Positions 1 to 14,000 of a stretch of 64,000 nucleotides of DNA are shown here, one piece after another (positions within the stretch are counted from its first letter, which is position 1; every line of letters begins with the position of its first letter). The DNA is from Lates calcarifer (taxonomy: Eukaryota > Chordata > Actinopteri > Centropomidae), in assembly GCF_001640805.2 (NCBI RefSeq), contig NC_066852.1, positions 10,772,194 to 10,836,193 on the forward strand, given 5' to 3'. Both the position numbers and the translations under genes were made by a program. Under the pieces are notes generated by a model. It was not told where the DNA came from, ran no database searches, and saw only the letters and a list, made by a program, of their open reading frames with translations.

Positions 1-648
1 CTTCGCAGTTAACATGTTGAGGCAAAAATTGGTGCAATTTCGTTTTTGTCTCATTGCCAACATCTGTTTGTTGTAAAAGAACAGCTACAGCCAGACACCT
101 CTCTCTTAACACTATGTACTTATAACAGTATCAAACACAGCATTAGGAGAAACACTCACATTTACAGGAATGTAATCCATCTTCACAAAGATGAAACCGA
201 AAAGTAAGACTGCCTTACAACACTAGCATTTCTGATGACAGGTAATTACAATAATGGATCACTGTATACCTCCTATGCAAAAGCTGTATCAGCAGTTGTT
301 TATGATAGGAGTTAGAAATAAAACAGAAGTGACTGGAGTGTGTCAGTAACGCAGACTAGAGGCAAACTACAGTATAGTATAATAAATTGGTGCTCTTTTT
401 AAATGGAGACAAATGTTGGCAAGAGCAAAGGAAAAAAAAATAGTGGCTTTTGAAAAATGTATCCATTGCTTATTGAGTACAAGTCAACATTAGTGTATCA
501 CAAGGATTATACACAGTGTCAGAAAAAATAGTAACATTCACACACAGCAAACCAAGTTAGTACACTAAGTGAAAGATCCCGGATCAGTTCAGCCGTGAAG
601 TGGGTCCTGGGTTATTACCACACCAAGCATCACCTTCTGCTGTTGGTA
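1..648 (-). other. myo18a: 3' UTR of myo18a (continues off the window)
   Basis: This follows directly after the stop codon at 649-651 on the minus strand. It has no further open coding sequence and looks AT-rich and untranslated. I see no clear AATAAA on the minus strand here, so the polyadenylation site probably lies left of base 1. Confidence 0.6.
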
Positions 649-2071
649 TCAGTCACTGTCAGGCCTGTAGAGGTACTTCATCACCAAGCTATCCATCTTC
701 TTCTGTTTCTTCTTGGATTCCTTCTTGCTAGATGACCCACGACCTGCACGCTCCTTCTCATCATCATCAGATGGGGGTTTTGGGGCTCTTTTAATACTGC
801 TGGAGCTGCGGTAGGAGATGGTTGAGTCGGAAGAGGAGGAGGAGGAGGAGGATTCTGATGACTCTGAAGAGGAGGAGGAATCTTCAGACTCGCTTTGCTT
901 CTTAGATCTCTTCTTGGACTTCTTGCCCTTCTTCTTCCTTGAGCTCTTTCTGCTGTGACGATCATCTGATGAGGAGTCATCTGATGGAGAGGCTTTACTC
1001 TTTTTATCTTTGCGACTGCGGGAGCTGCTGGTGCTGAGGGTGCTGGACGGTCGGTTGCTGTAGTCCAGAGCGGAGCCTGATGCGGAGCGCCGCAGGCTGG
1101 ACGTGCTGCAGCCGAGCCCCTCGTCATCTCCCTTCTTCCTACTGTCCTCACTTCCCGGAGCCTTCTTCGCATCCTCGTCCTCACCACTAGACTCATCGAG
1201 TTTGCTGCGCTTGAATTTGATGGGTTTGAAGCTGAGCACCTCATTGATTGCAGCCTCCAAGTCAGGATCTAAGTAGTTGCGGTGGGTGACTGTTTTAATG
1301 TCAGATGTATCGCCCAGGTTGCTGTCTGACGAGTGTGGCTGAGCTGGGGTTGAAAAGCTGCGGCTCAGGGAGGAGCGAGGGCTGTAGGCTGAGGTTCCCC
1401 CTTCACTAAAAGCGGCACTCTTGCCATCATCATCTTCGTCATCATCATCTACATGCAGGCCAAATTCGCTGAGGCCACAGCTGCGAGCAACTGACAAGCG
1501 TGAGCTGCTGCGTCTGTCATCCTTCCAAGAACTGCTGCGATGCAGCGATCGGGGGCTTGAACGACTCACACTGCTGATAGTTGACTTATTGTCATCATCC
1601 ATGTCCAACATCCCCCTCCTGGTGGACATCCTGCTGGGAGCGACAGATGACACCATGGACTCCTTATCGAACTCAGGGCTGCTGCGGGAGGTCCAGCGGG
1701 ACTCCAGGCCCTTCCTGGCTCTGCTGGTGGCCTCAGAATAAGCCATGGAGATAACAGAGCCTTTGTCGTCTAAGTCTTCCTGTGCCTGGCTCTTCTTCCA
1801 GTCCTCCTGGAGCTCTCCAGACTTAGACTTGGCTTTACGAATTGAGGCATGGTCTGGCACGTCAGGCTGTTCTTTGAGAGTGCTAAACAAGGAGCTCTCA
1901 TCACCTGTCCCCCCTATGGAGTCTTTCAGGTTGGAGCGCTTCCTGTAGCTTAGGGAACTCATGACAGACACTGATCTGCTCTGCTCTACTTCTTTCCCAT
2001 CTTTACTGATGTCAGTCATCTTCTCCTTACCTTCTTTCATGTCCTTGCCGTCTGCATTTGCTGCTGCATAT
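649..2071 (-). CDS. myo18a: myo18a exon 44: serine-rich C-terminal tail and stop
   Basis: This is the terminal coding exon (1423 nt, about 473 aa). The acceptor is CCTCAG followed by ATATGCAGC, in phase with the AG left by exon 43. The peptide is low in hydrophobics and rich in Ser, Arg, Lys and Asp. It contains a short helix-like block, [17 protein letters not shown], then acidic and serine runs, a lysine block ([14 protein letters not shown]), a nearly pure Ser/Glu run, and ends [10 protein letters not shown]. It differs from the human alpha C-terminus, which I recall ends in TETNA. It fits the long serine-rich C-terminus described for mouse Myo18A-gamma. Phosphorylation by acidophilic kinases is likely but inferred. 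Confidence 0.88.
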
Positions 2072-5000
2072 CTGAGGGGTTATGTAATAAAATTGACACA
2101 GAGAAAACCAACAGGACACAAAAAGAAAAAAAAAATCTGAAACTCTAAACTGTATACTTAAAAAATAATTAATCTATAATTGTGTGCAACATCTTCAGCT
2201 GAAACTCATTCATTTTGTCCTTGGAGCCAGGGAGTCGGGGAACATATACAATACCTCTGGCTATTGCGGTTATGTACAGTATACACTGTAGAAAGTGAGG
2301 CAATCATCCAGTGGGAAGATCTATCTAACTGTGGCAGAGGCGTCATTTAGCAGGCGTGCCAACTGGCCAGGGGCCACTTCAATAAATTTGACAGCAGCCG
2401 TTTCCCCATTCCGCCTCCTGTCATTAGACAGATTACTGGGAGAGAGGGATGACACCTAATCACATGAAACACCCATCCTTCTGTTGCAAACTGCCCCAAG
2501 TAATGCTGGGACCTTTTTAAGGGTGGGAATGTGGGTAGTTTCATCACTGCGTTACCACAGGGATATACATGGTAATCTGTCATGATGCAAAAAGACGTGA
2601 CCACTAACCTGGCACTCTTCAGGCTTCCCTCATCTGACAGGGCCTTGGTGGAGCCTTTGTTCTTCGAGAGCCAAGACTTAACTCCATCCACACGGTCCTC
2701 CACCTCTGAATCCGTTTCTGTCTCATCCCCACTGTGCAGAAAATCAGTTTGTGAGAAGCGTTTCAGACTTCCAACATAACACAGTAAAAATATTCGCCTT
2801 AACAAGTCATTTTTGCATCTTCAAGAGCAAAACTCTTTCAATCAAGTGAGATAACACCCCTCGTTTTTAATACAAATCAATTTATTCTAAGAATTGTACT
2901 AAATCCTCTCTTAGCTTCTTGATACTTTTAAAATACACAGCCTTAATCTGCCTTGTGCAAGACAGATTTTCAGACAATAAATTACACTAAATGACTTGTT
3001 ATGAGAATATTTGATGTGGAGTAACATCACAGTCACTGTACAGGCAAAATAATAATTAGTTTTCACATCTCTGAAGCTTTTTGTTAGTAATTTCACAGTT
3101 GAAGCTTTTTTGTTGGTAACTGTATGCATTCTCTTATAATAACAGGGGTCAGTATTACACACAACAAACCAAGCAGGCTACAGGTGAGCATGATTATGTG
3201 ATACAGTAACATCTACATATCCAAAATGGTTTTCAACAGATGTGGATGAGTGAAGCAAATGCATTACGGAGGCAGACTGTGGATGAACTTCTTGGAGGCA
3301 TAATTAACTTGTTTGGCTGGTTCTGGGCTGCTAGCATCTGTGTGGCATGTCACCTGCTCCTGGTGATTGTTATTGGAGTAGAGCCACGAGACAGCCCCGT
3401 GGCCCTATGCTTGACATAACAATCAATATACAGAGACCCGCGGCTCGTGATGAAAAAGCACAGCAGATCCCCGCCCGCATAAGGTCACCCCCTCATTCAT
3501 TTGTTGCAGATATGTGGTGCATTTTCTGAATTATGCACCCCATTGTCCTAGAAGGTTAATGTGACAGGGAATGGTGACGGAGAGGACCGCCATCATGGTC
3601 GAGATGCGATTGGGGAGTGCATCATGCGAAAAATCCTCCACTTGTTTGAGAGCACGTTGTTTGAGCTTCCAACAACAGCGCTACATACACCTTCTTCTTT
3701 CACCTTCACTCCTCCTCCTTGGCTACATGATGTGTGAAAAGAATGTTTTTACTTTTCACATAGACAGTTTTAAAACTGCACAGGGGCACATATGTTCTGA
3801 AGATAGAAACTACACTTGACGTGCGTTGCCATGGTAAGCTCTGTCAGAGAAAATTACATTCTCTTTGATATAGTTTTTAGTTTAAGAGACAACATACTGT
3901 AATACATACTGCTAATATTACTGATGACAGGGTTGTTGAAAATAAGCAGAAAATTCCAGTTCCTCTTGATGTATAGCAGACTTTGAGTTTCATCTTTACT
4001 ATTATTCATCGCCTTACTTTCAGTAACTTTCATACAGCTATGCTTCATCAATCTAAAATTTTTGCCTTGTGTATTGCTGAATTGTAGATATATTTCATCT
4101 AGTGTCTACAGAGAGTTGGCTATCATTAAAAATGAGAAACAGTGATGCAGGTAACAGATCTTGCTTCTTGGACAAGCTTATCTATCTAAACCTTGGAACG
4201 TGTTGCAAAAATGCTTGTAACAAGCAAACACAAGGAGGTGTGAGATGACAGCCAGACTGCTGAGCTCTATCGTTTGTCCACAATCCACATATCCATCTAT
4301 GTAGGTCTCCCAGTGAGCAGTGTACCATTTCTTTTGTCACCAAGCTTCGTGCCACACATTCACTCATGTTTCCTCAAAAAACAGAGTCCCCTCTCCTCCC
4401 TGCTTTCTTTTTTCTTTTTTTTTTTTCCTGGTTTGCCTAAAAGCTATTTTTCTTTTTTACAATAAAGGTGGTGCTGCTGTGTGAGTATTGTGTGAGGGAG
4501 TGAGCTCATATAGAGGAAAGTCTTAAATTCTTGGACTGAGTAATATTCAGGCTTTCAAGGTTTCTAAGAGCATTTACATATTTAACTTTCTCATCATGAA
4601 CCTTACGGCCGGGGCTTTCCTAGGGGAAGGTAATGATAATCGCAAAGAGACCAAGTGGCCTGATTATATCATTTTCTACACAAAAACCTGTTCATTTCAG
4701 AGGCAGCAAGCTAAAACTGTTAGTCCAAGTTCAGCTATTATATGTCAGTGCATCATTTTCCACTCCCTCTCCTCTCTCTGGCACGCTAAACATAACTGAT
4801 AAAAGCTCACTACAACAACAACAACAAAAAAAGATAATAGGTTCATTAATACTAGTAAGTTGATTACATATGCTGCCCATTTGTCAGCTCTGTGATGCTC
4901 TGACTTTTAACATGATATATTACACAACAGAACGCTGAAGCCAGCCCACAGCAAAAATCATCTCCCTCTACCCCTGTCTCTCTAACACAGACACACACCC

Positions 5001-8000
5001 GCAAAATAAAAAGGTGGCTCGCAATTGAGAGCTGTGCAAATGGTGTCACAAACGATTTGTCCTTGGCCCACACTACTAGCTAACCAGTCCTGAGGCTCGT
5101 GGATACAAACAAGCCCCAAGAATTTAGAAGTGAACATTAATCGCTTCTGACAATTGGCCCGCGCTGGTTGTAAATCTTTGTCAGAAATACTTACACTCAG
5201 CATCAAATCTTGTATGGCTTGGTTCTATCAGTTTATCACTTGTGGTAACAAAAACATATTTTTATGGTATTCATTCAGTGTGGGCTAATTACATGCTGAC
5301 AAAAAAATAAGTGCATAGGGTCTCAGTTTATGCTAATAAGACAGTGTGCACTGGACACACTGTGATGTGTTTCATACTTCATAGTTGAGGATAATTAGCA
5401 CCTTGTACCAAAGATGAAAAAATGCCCTTATGGTCAGTTCATACTGATAGAAGCATTTACATAGTTTGCAATACTTTGATGCAGTTGTGAGGGGAAGCTT
5501 GAAAAACACTAATTTGTCAGAGTTTACATCTTCTCCTTCTGAAATAATAATAATAATAATCCTGCTATCGTAACCTCTGTTCTGAAGCATTGAGTACCAA
5601 AATATTGAATAGTAATGCAAATCATCTGGAAAATCCACTTCATAATTAAAAAAAAAAATCACCTCCTCTATTATTGCTCATCCATGCTGCTAATGCAATG
5701 ATGTTAAAGGAGAGAAAAATGCAATTAAGTAAACACGGCAGATCATTGTTCTTTTCCTTGATTTGCACAAAAAGAAAAGCAGCGCACTGATACACGTGGG
5801 CTTTCTGATGACAAATGGATAACAGAACGCAAAGTGATAAAGCCATGATACCATGTCTCTTTGAAGAGGCAATCAGAGGTTAAAGTGGGAAATTATGGAT
5901 GGGTATCTGCTACAAACCAAAGACAACATTTCTCTGATACGCTCTGATGAAGGTTTAAATTATTTAACATGCCACAGAAATTCCTTTCACTGTATAAAAA
6001 CTGAAAGAAAATAGGATTTAGTCAGTCAAAAGAACATATTTAACATTCACAATTGATGACTATGCATTTTACAACCAAGACAACATTTGTATTTAAAGTG
6101 AAATGTTTCACAAAACTGTGAAATGAGATTGGATTAGAGGAGCATTTGCATGCATGGAAATCGACATGCAGAGCTTCGGGTGAAAATATTTCAGTCGTGC
6201 GCTGTTCTATCACTGTCTTGCACCACTTGCTGACTGTGCAGCCGTGGACGTGCAGTCACAGTGTGCTGCAGCCATTTCACAGTCACAAACATCACTCACA
6301 CAATTGTGCTTTAGGCCATCCAGAGCACATGTACATTACTTCCACCATGCTAAGTTTGTGTCAAGGGCACATCTCTTCATGCCATACTTTAAATATGTAT
6401 ACAAGAATAAGTTTCACTGAAGAAAAGCTTACATATTTGCACATTTGCAACACTCTTTCAACTGTATATTGTTAGAAATCATTTATTCTGAACACGCGAA
6501 CACGTCCATTACTTTTCACTTTTTCTTGAGAATGTCCTATAGGAATAAGAGTAAAACTTCTGAGATAAGTTGTTTTTCTTGAAAGATACAATTCTGAGAC
6601 AAAATCGTCTACCAAATGAATTTAATCACATTTTTCTTTGAAGATAAACTGCTTATATAGGTACACTCTGAAGTCTGAATAGTCCTGTAGAACATCTATG
6701 TGTTTCAAGGACTGCGTTATCTTAGATGCAATTTCTATCTAATTAGTTCCATTTAAGCAAAAGCATACAGTATCAATGAATTGGTCCAAATGTGCAACAT
6801 TTATTTTGTTCTAGTTCACTTTCAGGTTGTAAAATAAACACTGGAGTTTAGTGCAAAACAGCTTTAACCCTTGATCCAAACGAGTGCATAACGGTGTATG
6901 ATGATGCTGCAAATGTGGCAGAGGATGGTGTTAGATACAAAAAAATTCATGGAGACAAATAATGCAGTATTACCACAGGTCTCAAACACTTTGCTGTTTT
7001 TCATTTGAATAGTATTTTCCAAAAGCAGTGAGGATGCTGGTGTCATTTAGAGTCATATTCTATTTACCATTGGAGTTTACATTTCCTCTAACACTATGCA
7101 AAGTATCCTGTGTGCCATCTGATTTTTCAAATAACGTCTTGTTGTTCCAAAAGAAGAAAAACAAGCCTTGAAATTTGAAAGGGCGACTGTGTACTGACAC
7201 TTGGCACAAAATAAAATGAAACAGAATGAAACACCGGGGCCATCCTTTAGCACAGCTTTTATCAGAGATGTATACCACAGAAACTGATTTCCATTTTCTT
7301 TAAAATTACATCTCCTCACTGTCTTATTGTGAAAAACACAAACTGAAAGGATAAGGAATACTGCATTATTCTCTCTTGCGGTTGAAATGGGTGAGAAAAA
7401 AAAAAACTAATCTACGACCATAATGACAAAAACAAAGGATGCATTTTACATTCTCACGTTTTGTTCTTTCTTTTCTGATATTTTGTCACCATGTCTTGCA
7501 AACTGCCAGAAGTGTGGAACACACCAAAAAGAGAACAAGGAAAAAGAGAGAGTGAAGGTGAGATACACAAACAACAGTGCAAAAAGAGGACAAAATGAGA
7601 CGACAGCAAATAAATAGTTTTACACTTCCACACAAACACATAAAATAACTATCTTTTGCAAAGCAGTGGCTTGGTAAATCAACTCATGCTGTTGCCGGCC
7701 TCCTTCTCAAACAGAGCTGGTTGTGTGTGTAATGTCTTCCTCTTAGAGGTCTGTATTATTGCAGTCGGTGTTTACCTCAGTGGGCTCAGAGCTAGTATAA
7801 CCCTCAACCCCGCTGCAAAAAAGGGAAGGAGTAACCAAACAGGGAAAACCAGCACAGAGACAAAAGATCAGAAGCAGGGAGCTGAATTAAACCATGTGAG
7901 AAGTATTTGGGGAACAGATAGAGTGTAGTATGACTCACAGAGTACAAAGAGGTTAGAGAGAAATTGATGTAGGAAGATGTGGGAGATAGACAATGAAAAG

Positions 8001-11000
8001 ATACAAGTTGTGATTGACAGGCTATGAAAAAAAAAAAAGACAAGCAGTTCTCATTTGGTAACTTTTTCTGCAAGAGACAGTTCACTCGCTACATTACAGT
8101 GTCCCCTGATGCACCAACCATACATTACAGATCTACTGAAGCTGAGGTAATTGCATCTTCCTTTGTAGAAAATGAAAACTGTCCTGTACCTGTTGATTAA
8201 GTCATCGTTGTCATCACTCTCCATCTCATCCTCTATAGCAGCCTGCAGGTCACCTATCCTCTTGAAGGCAAGCTTAAGGTCCACTTGTAAGCTCTGATTT
8301 GCTGCCTCTAAGCTCTCAATGTCCATTTCCTGGTAAATGGATCACAAGCACAGAAAAAGAAGTGGGGTTACCTCCTCTCCTGTAAACTCCAGTGAATCTA
8401 ACTTCCAAGTCTCCCTGGCACCCTAAGGCCTTACCAGCTCGTGCTTCTTTCGGCTCGCTTCGCCCTCCTTCTTGGACAGCTCGGCCATTTCTTCTTTTAT
8501 GTCCCTCATCTGCCTCTGCATTCGCTTATTCTGCTCCTTCTCCCTGTTTTCTGCGGCAATGCGTTGGTTTCTCTCCTCAGTCATCTTTTCGAGATTCTCC
8601 TTAAGACGACCCACCAGGCTCTGAAGGGGGAGTCAAGGTGAACTGGGTGAACTTGTTCTTCCAAAGGTCACATGTGGACAATTGAACAACTCTTAAGCTA
8701 TATTTTCCTCTTTTGTTCTGCATTAACCCTCACTGTTTGTTTCTATCCCACCATAGTCAATTTGCTTTTAACACTGATAATAGCACTGAAGTTAAGCTGT
8801 CAGTTTCTACCCACAGCTCATTTATTTCTTCCAACATAAAAGTGGTATTACCAGTGAGTTTCAAGCTGCATGCTGAAATGCAATTATTCAATACAATTAT
8901 TGACTTTCATTTTAAATGTTCCCAGCCAAACCTGAAGCAATAAAGCCTGCAAAAAACTCAGCTTCTTGTCAGTTTTTCAGCAGCAAATAAGCAACTTAAC
9001 ACTGTTAAGTTATAATAATACTACATAAATGAGTAGACATAAACCTCATGTTGTCTAGTGACTGATTGAGCCTTTAATGCAAGTTACAGTCCTCAATTAT
9101 GAATCAAATATATTCATTCTTTTCTGGATGCTTTTCTTTACCAACACCTGCAAGGGTCACCATACTGTGCCCTCACTTTACATTAGTCCCTTGATCAATA
9201 GAAAATCAAATATCATATTTGCATTTATGGGTCCACAAAGCACGTCTTTTATATTTCGCAAGACCCGCAGGATTATCTCACCTCCAAGCGTTTGATCTGT
9301 GTCCTCTCATACTCCAGCTTGGTCTCCAACTCGCGGATCTTGGCCTCCTGACGGCTCACGAGAGACTTTTCCACCATGGACTGTTCTTGGAACTCGAGCT
9401 GGCTCTGCAGCGAATGAAGCTGGGGAAGGGAGGACACACATACACATAAACAAACACCACCACTCCCCAAGGAGCAGCACCTCCATCTTGACCTCTACTT
9501 TTCCAACTCCTCTTAAGTGAGCACTGTGAAATACTTGGTGCTGATGTTATGTGTACGTATTAAAACTAAATTAATGTTCCCTTTTTTACCCTTTTTGTGT
9601 AAATTTAATCTATCTTGGTGCATGTAAATATTGTGCATGCAGTCTGAATAATGAGCTCTAGATAAGCTCCCCAGTCTACCACAAATGGTCAAAAGAAGAG
9701 CTTGTGGTTCAGGCTCAGTAACACCGAGTCGCAGTAATTTCACAGGCTTTGGGGAAGGGCTGAGCTTCATGCAAAGCACGTTTGTTCCATCTAAATCGTT
9801 TTCTCATGACTGATAAAAGGAAGAAAGATACATCACAACAACAGCAGCCCACAAGGCAGCATGACACCTAATGAGGGAGTTTGCATCTAAGACAAGGAGG
9901 ATTTGGAGTTTTCCTTTGATATTACTAAAGAAGCCAGCTTTCCCTCCCTACTGGTGTGGAGATAACCACTTCAAGGTCAGACGCTTTAGATGGCTATCAC
10001 TACCTTCTCTGGCGGGTTCTAACAATGCCTTACAGCTTGCTGTGTCTCTCTAGTGCAGCCAAAAATATTCTGATGTGTGGGCTATGGGTGGACCACAGTT
10101 TTGGCATCTGTATAGCTTAATATAACAGAACCTGGGTCTGCTGCTAGGAAGTGGCAAGAGCTCATGTGAAATTTGATTTGAAATACATTCTGTTCAAGGC
10201 AGATGGTTTTATTTGTTTAGTCTACTGCATATCAGCACTTAGAGGAAAACATCCTCTGAAAGTCCTGTCACTCTAAGCCTAAGCGTGTATTATGTGCATG
10301 CAAACACACACTCCAGATTGCCGCACTCGGGCTAAATTCAGCCTCAAATTCATTTAGCAGACAAATGCATCAACAAAGAAAATGGGCATTCATTAATATG
10401 TGACACGCATGACATGTTAGATGTTATCCTGTGAACAAATAGTACTCCAACAGAAAAAAAACACTATTACTATAAAAGCACTATTAAATCAGGTGTATTG
10501 ACCTTTTTATGACATGGATCCACATTTATGCTGGGCCTCGACCATTTAGCTGACAACTCAAGCACAGAATCCAGTGACTAAACCAATCAGCCCAGAGACA
10601 GCCTAAATCAGAAGCTAATGTTAGTGTGCTAACATGCTCACAGTGACAATGTTAACATGAGAAGGTTTAGTATGTAGAATTTTTACCCTGTGCACTATGG
10701 AAGTTTCACGTTGGCAACATTTGCAAATTTACACTGAACACAAATGACACCTGACAATGATGACAAGGTCATCAGTTTTACAAGTTTACCTGTTCATAAA
10801 CTAAAGAATCTGACAAGTCAGAAATTTCAGCATAGTTGTGCTGCAAAGTTGTCACAGTTAGTCCTTAGGGAAACATGAATGTGAACCACAACTACAAATT
10901 TCATGGTGATCCATTCCAATAATTAGTCAGCCCTGGAACTACGCTACCAAGGCTAAAAATATTCTAAAGATACGGGCCTACAGTTTGGAACAGCACTTAA

Positions 11001-14000
11001 AACAAATCAGAAAAAACATTGATTAGAGCAGATCTTGGGGATTAAATAATCTCAATTACATATATTTATGAAAAATGTCCTTGATTGAATATTCTTCTTG
11101 ACAGTGTATTTCATGATTTAGAAACTTCTGCTGCAGTGTGCTATTTTTCTCAATTTAATTGTGACTGATTGATTGCCCATGCATGGCTTGGTAAGCCTTT
11201 AAAGAGTGTCTCACATACTGATGTTAGTTCTTTGTACCCAACATTCACCTGAGAATAATGGATACATGTTCCATTCATTCAAGTATTCTGAACTTATGTG
11301 ATGTAGTAACATCTAACCAACAGTCAAAGTAAAACGGGACAATAGGAACTTAGATATAATTTAACCCAGCTAGTTATACATAATAGGTAGGTTTTGACTT
11401 TCACAGTGAAAATTAACATGCCTTTGGTCAGTAGTATTTTTGTAATTCAGATTCACATGCAACTGTAGGTCATGCCAAGGAGTCAGTATTAAAACATGGA
11501 TTATGATACTGTCATCTTTGATAGTTAAATTAAATGTATATTAATTGTGCATCAAAATGTAATTAAATTGTGTATACATTTCTGTTAAATACTCCTGTAG
11601 GTGTGTCACTATACTTGGACTGACACAGAAAAGGCACACAAATCGATGGCCTCTCTCTAAATGGTGGTGTACTAGGTGTGAGACAGCTAGCAAATACAAA
11701 AGTCACATAGAGCAGAGGTTTGACATTTCAAATATGACTCCATTGTGAGAACTGGTTATGAGGATTCTTCATGTATGAGAGTAAAATGGCACCTTCAGGG
11801 TTTCTCAGTTGATTGGAATAATCAGATGAATCATGCATAAAATCAGTGGTGTACAGTAACAAGGTTTTGCCATTATGTCCACTTAATATGTTTTATCACG
11901 TCTATAGCCAAGTCATTGTATGGTCAAACAAACCTCACCATCAGACACATACTTATTTCCAATTGCTACATTTTCATTTATCTGAATGTTCTGATATTTT
12001 GGCATTAGAATGACAAACAAAAACAAAGATTAGATCAATCACTGAGACAGAAACTGCTGCATCAAGCTGAAAGGTAATGAATGAAAGGAAAGGAATGTGT
12101 GCTTTAATGTTATCTAATTGCTTAAGCCATGAAAGTGGGCTGTTGAGTTTATGTACATGACCTCCTTCTTTTAAATATGAGTAGAGAGAAGCAAAAGGAC
12201 AATTTCCCTCCTTGACTCTAAATCTTTGCTGATTCCTACTATTTAAATGCAAATTGCTTTGCAATTTTGAGAAGAAAGCCGCCACAGAAACCAAGCATTT
12301 TTTGGTCACAATAATCAGAGAAACTCTGTGAAAAGCCGAGGTCTAATCAGAGAGCAGTGCTGAGGCAGCCGACAGGTTCCTGACAGGCAGCTACAGTGCT
12401 TTTGAATACTTCCTTGTACCTTTTCTTGGATCTCTTGCTTCTCCTTTGTGGCCTCTTCCAGCTGGGCCTGCAGGTCAGTGATCTGGCTCAAGTCCCTGGC
12501 AGACTAGTACACACACGCACATACACACACAGACACACAAAGTCATTACCCAGAGTGTGATTGTGCATGCATGCTTCAATTATCTGGAAAAAAAAATCAC
12601 CTTCTATGTAAATGGCTAATGAACATAATACGTCTGTGCCAAATAATTTGTCATGTGATCTGCTGTAGAACAGATTGCATCTCCCTGACTGCAGCGCACA
12701 CACTGTGTTCAGAGGGGAGTATGTCCTCCAAACCTCAAAGCCAGAATGTTAATGTCGATGTTAGAGGTGGTATCCCACTATGTATTTGTTTATTCTTATT
12801 TAGTTTGAAGCAAACTATTAAAGGAATTATAATATTTTTATGGTCATCCTTTTCCTTCACAGGGGAAAGTCTTAGTGTAAGTGAGAGATTCATTTTCAAG
12901 GCTCTTGAACAACTCGCTGAAGTTACCTGGGCGACTGCGGCTTTGTGTTTTTTCATCAGCTCATTCATGTCCTCCTGATCCTCCTCCATACGAGACTGCA
13001 AGTCATTCTTCTCTCTCTGTAGACGGCTGACCTGCTCCTCCAACTGAGGGACAAAGAGAGGCACGGAAATGCACTCTTTAGTTTAGAATGACAGGATTTA
13101 TTCATGAGCTAGTGAATATGATAAATGGTCATTAGCTGGCCAGGCCGTGGCAGTCCTGGAATCTCATCTAATGGCAATGAAACACAATCTGGACAGGGTT
13201 CTGGCTGGAGGATGAGACCAATTGAAGATAATCAATTGGCTCATTTAGGCAGAGAAAAGTGCAGCCAGTGCAGCATACTGGTGATGTCCTATTTAGAGTT
13301 CATCCTCTGTGTTCAGGGGGGGAAAAGACTCAGGCCCTCAATATGCATCCTCTAATCTGAGACATTTACAAGACCTTCCCTTGCCATAAATGCAGCAATT
13401 AACAAGCAAAGCACAGGCACACAGCTCTCTGTGTGTCATCCCCAGAGACGCAAACATCCTCAGTCTACAAGTCTGAAATGCAGGCGGTACTCTCATGAGA
13501 CAACCATTAATGAGCAGATGGAGGAAAAAAAAAAAATTCAACAAAGCCTATTTATCCATTAGAGCAAAATGTTGAAATCAGACATATGCCAAAGGGCATT
13601 TATTATTTTAATATCCCACCATGGCTTGATGATGTACGCATATTAATGTTAGAGCCCTGCCGTATTTTGAAGAATGAAATTTTGATAGGCACAAACCCTC
13701 CATTAATTAAATATTGTTGCTGTTGGTTTAATTTTCTCATCAAAAAAAGGATATAGAAACATTTACACAAATAATTTCTTCTTTATCAACATTTTGATAA
13801 GAGAGGGGGTAGGTATATTTCATCATTTATAAATGTGTGATGTTACACACCCTGTTGATTATGTAACAGGTAAACAACACAGAAAAACATACTGTATTAG
13901 AGCTCACTGGCATCCGAGCCCACTCAAGTGAATAATTGGAACACATAGCTGAACAGATGTCAACACTCACCGACATCTTAGTTTTGACCACGTCCTCCAT

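Noticed and set aside
681..1244. 187-codon minus-strand frame overlapping the serine-rich exon
   Set aside because: Same strand but another frame; a by-product of GA-rich serine/arginine codons. The overlapping frame joins exon 43 correctly in phase.
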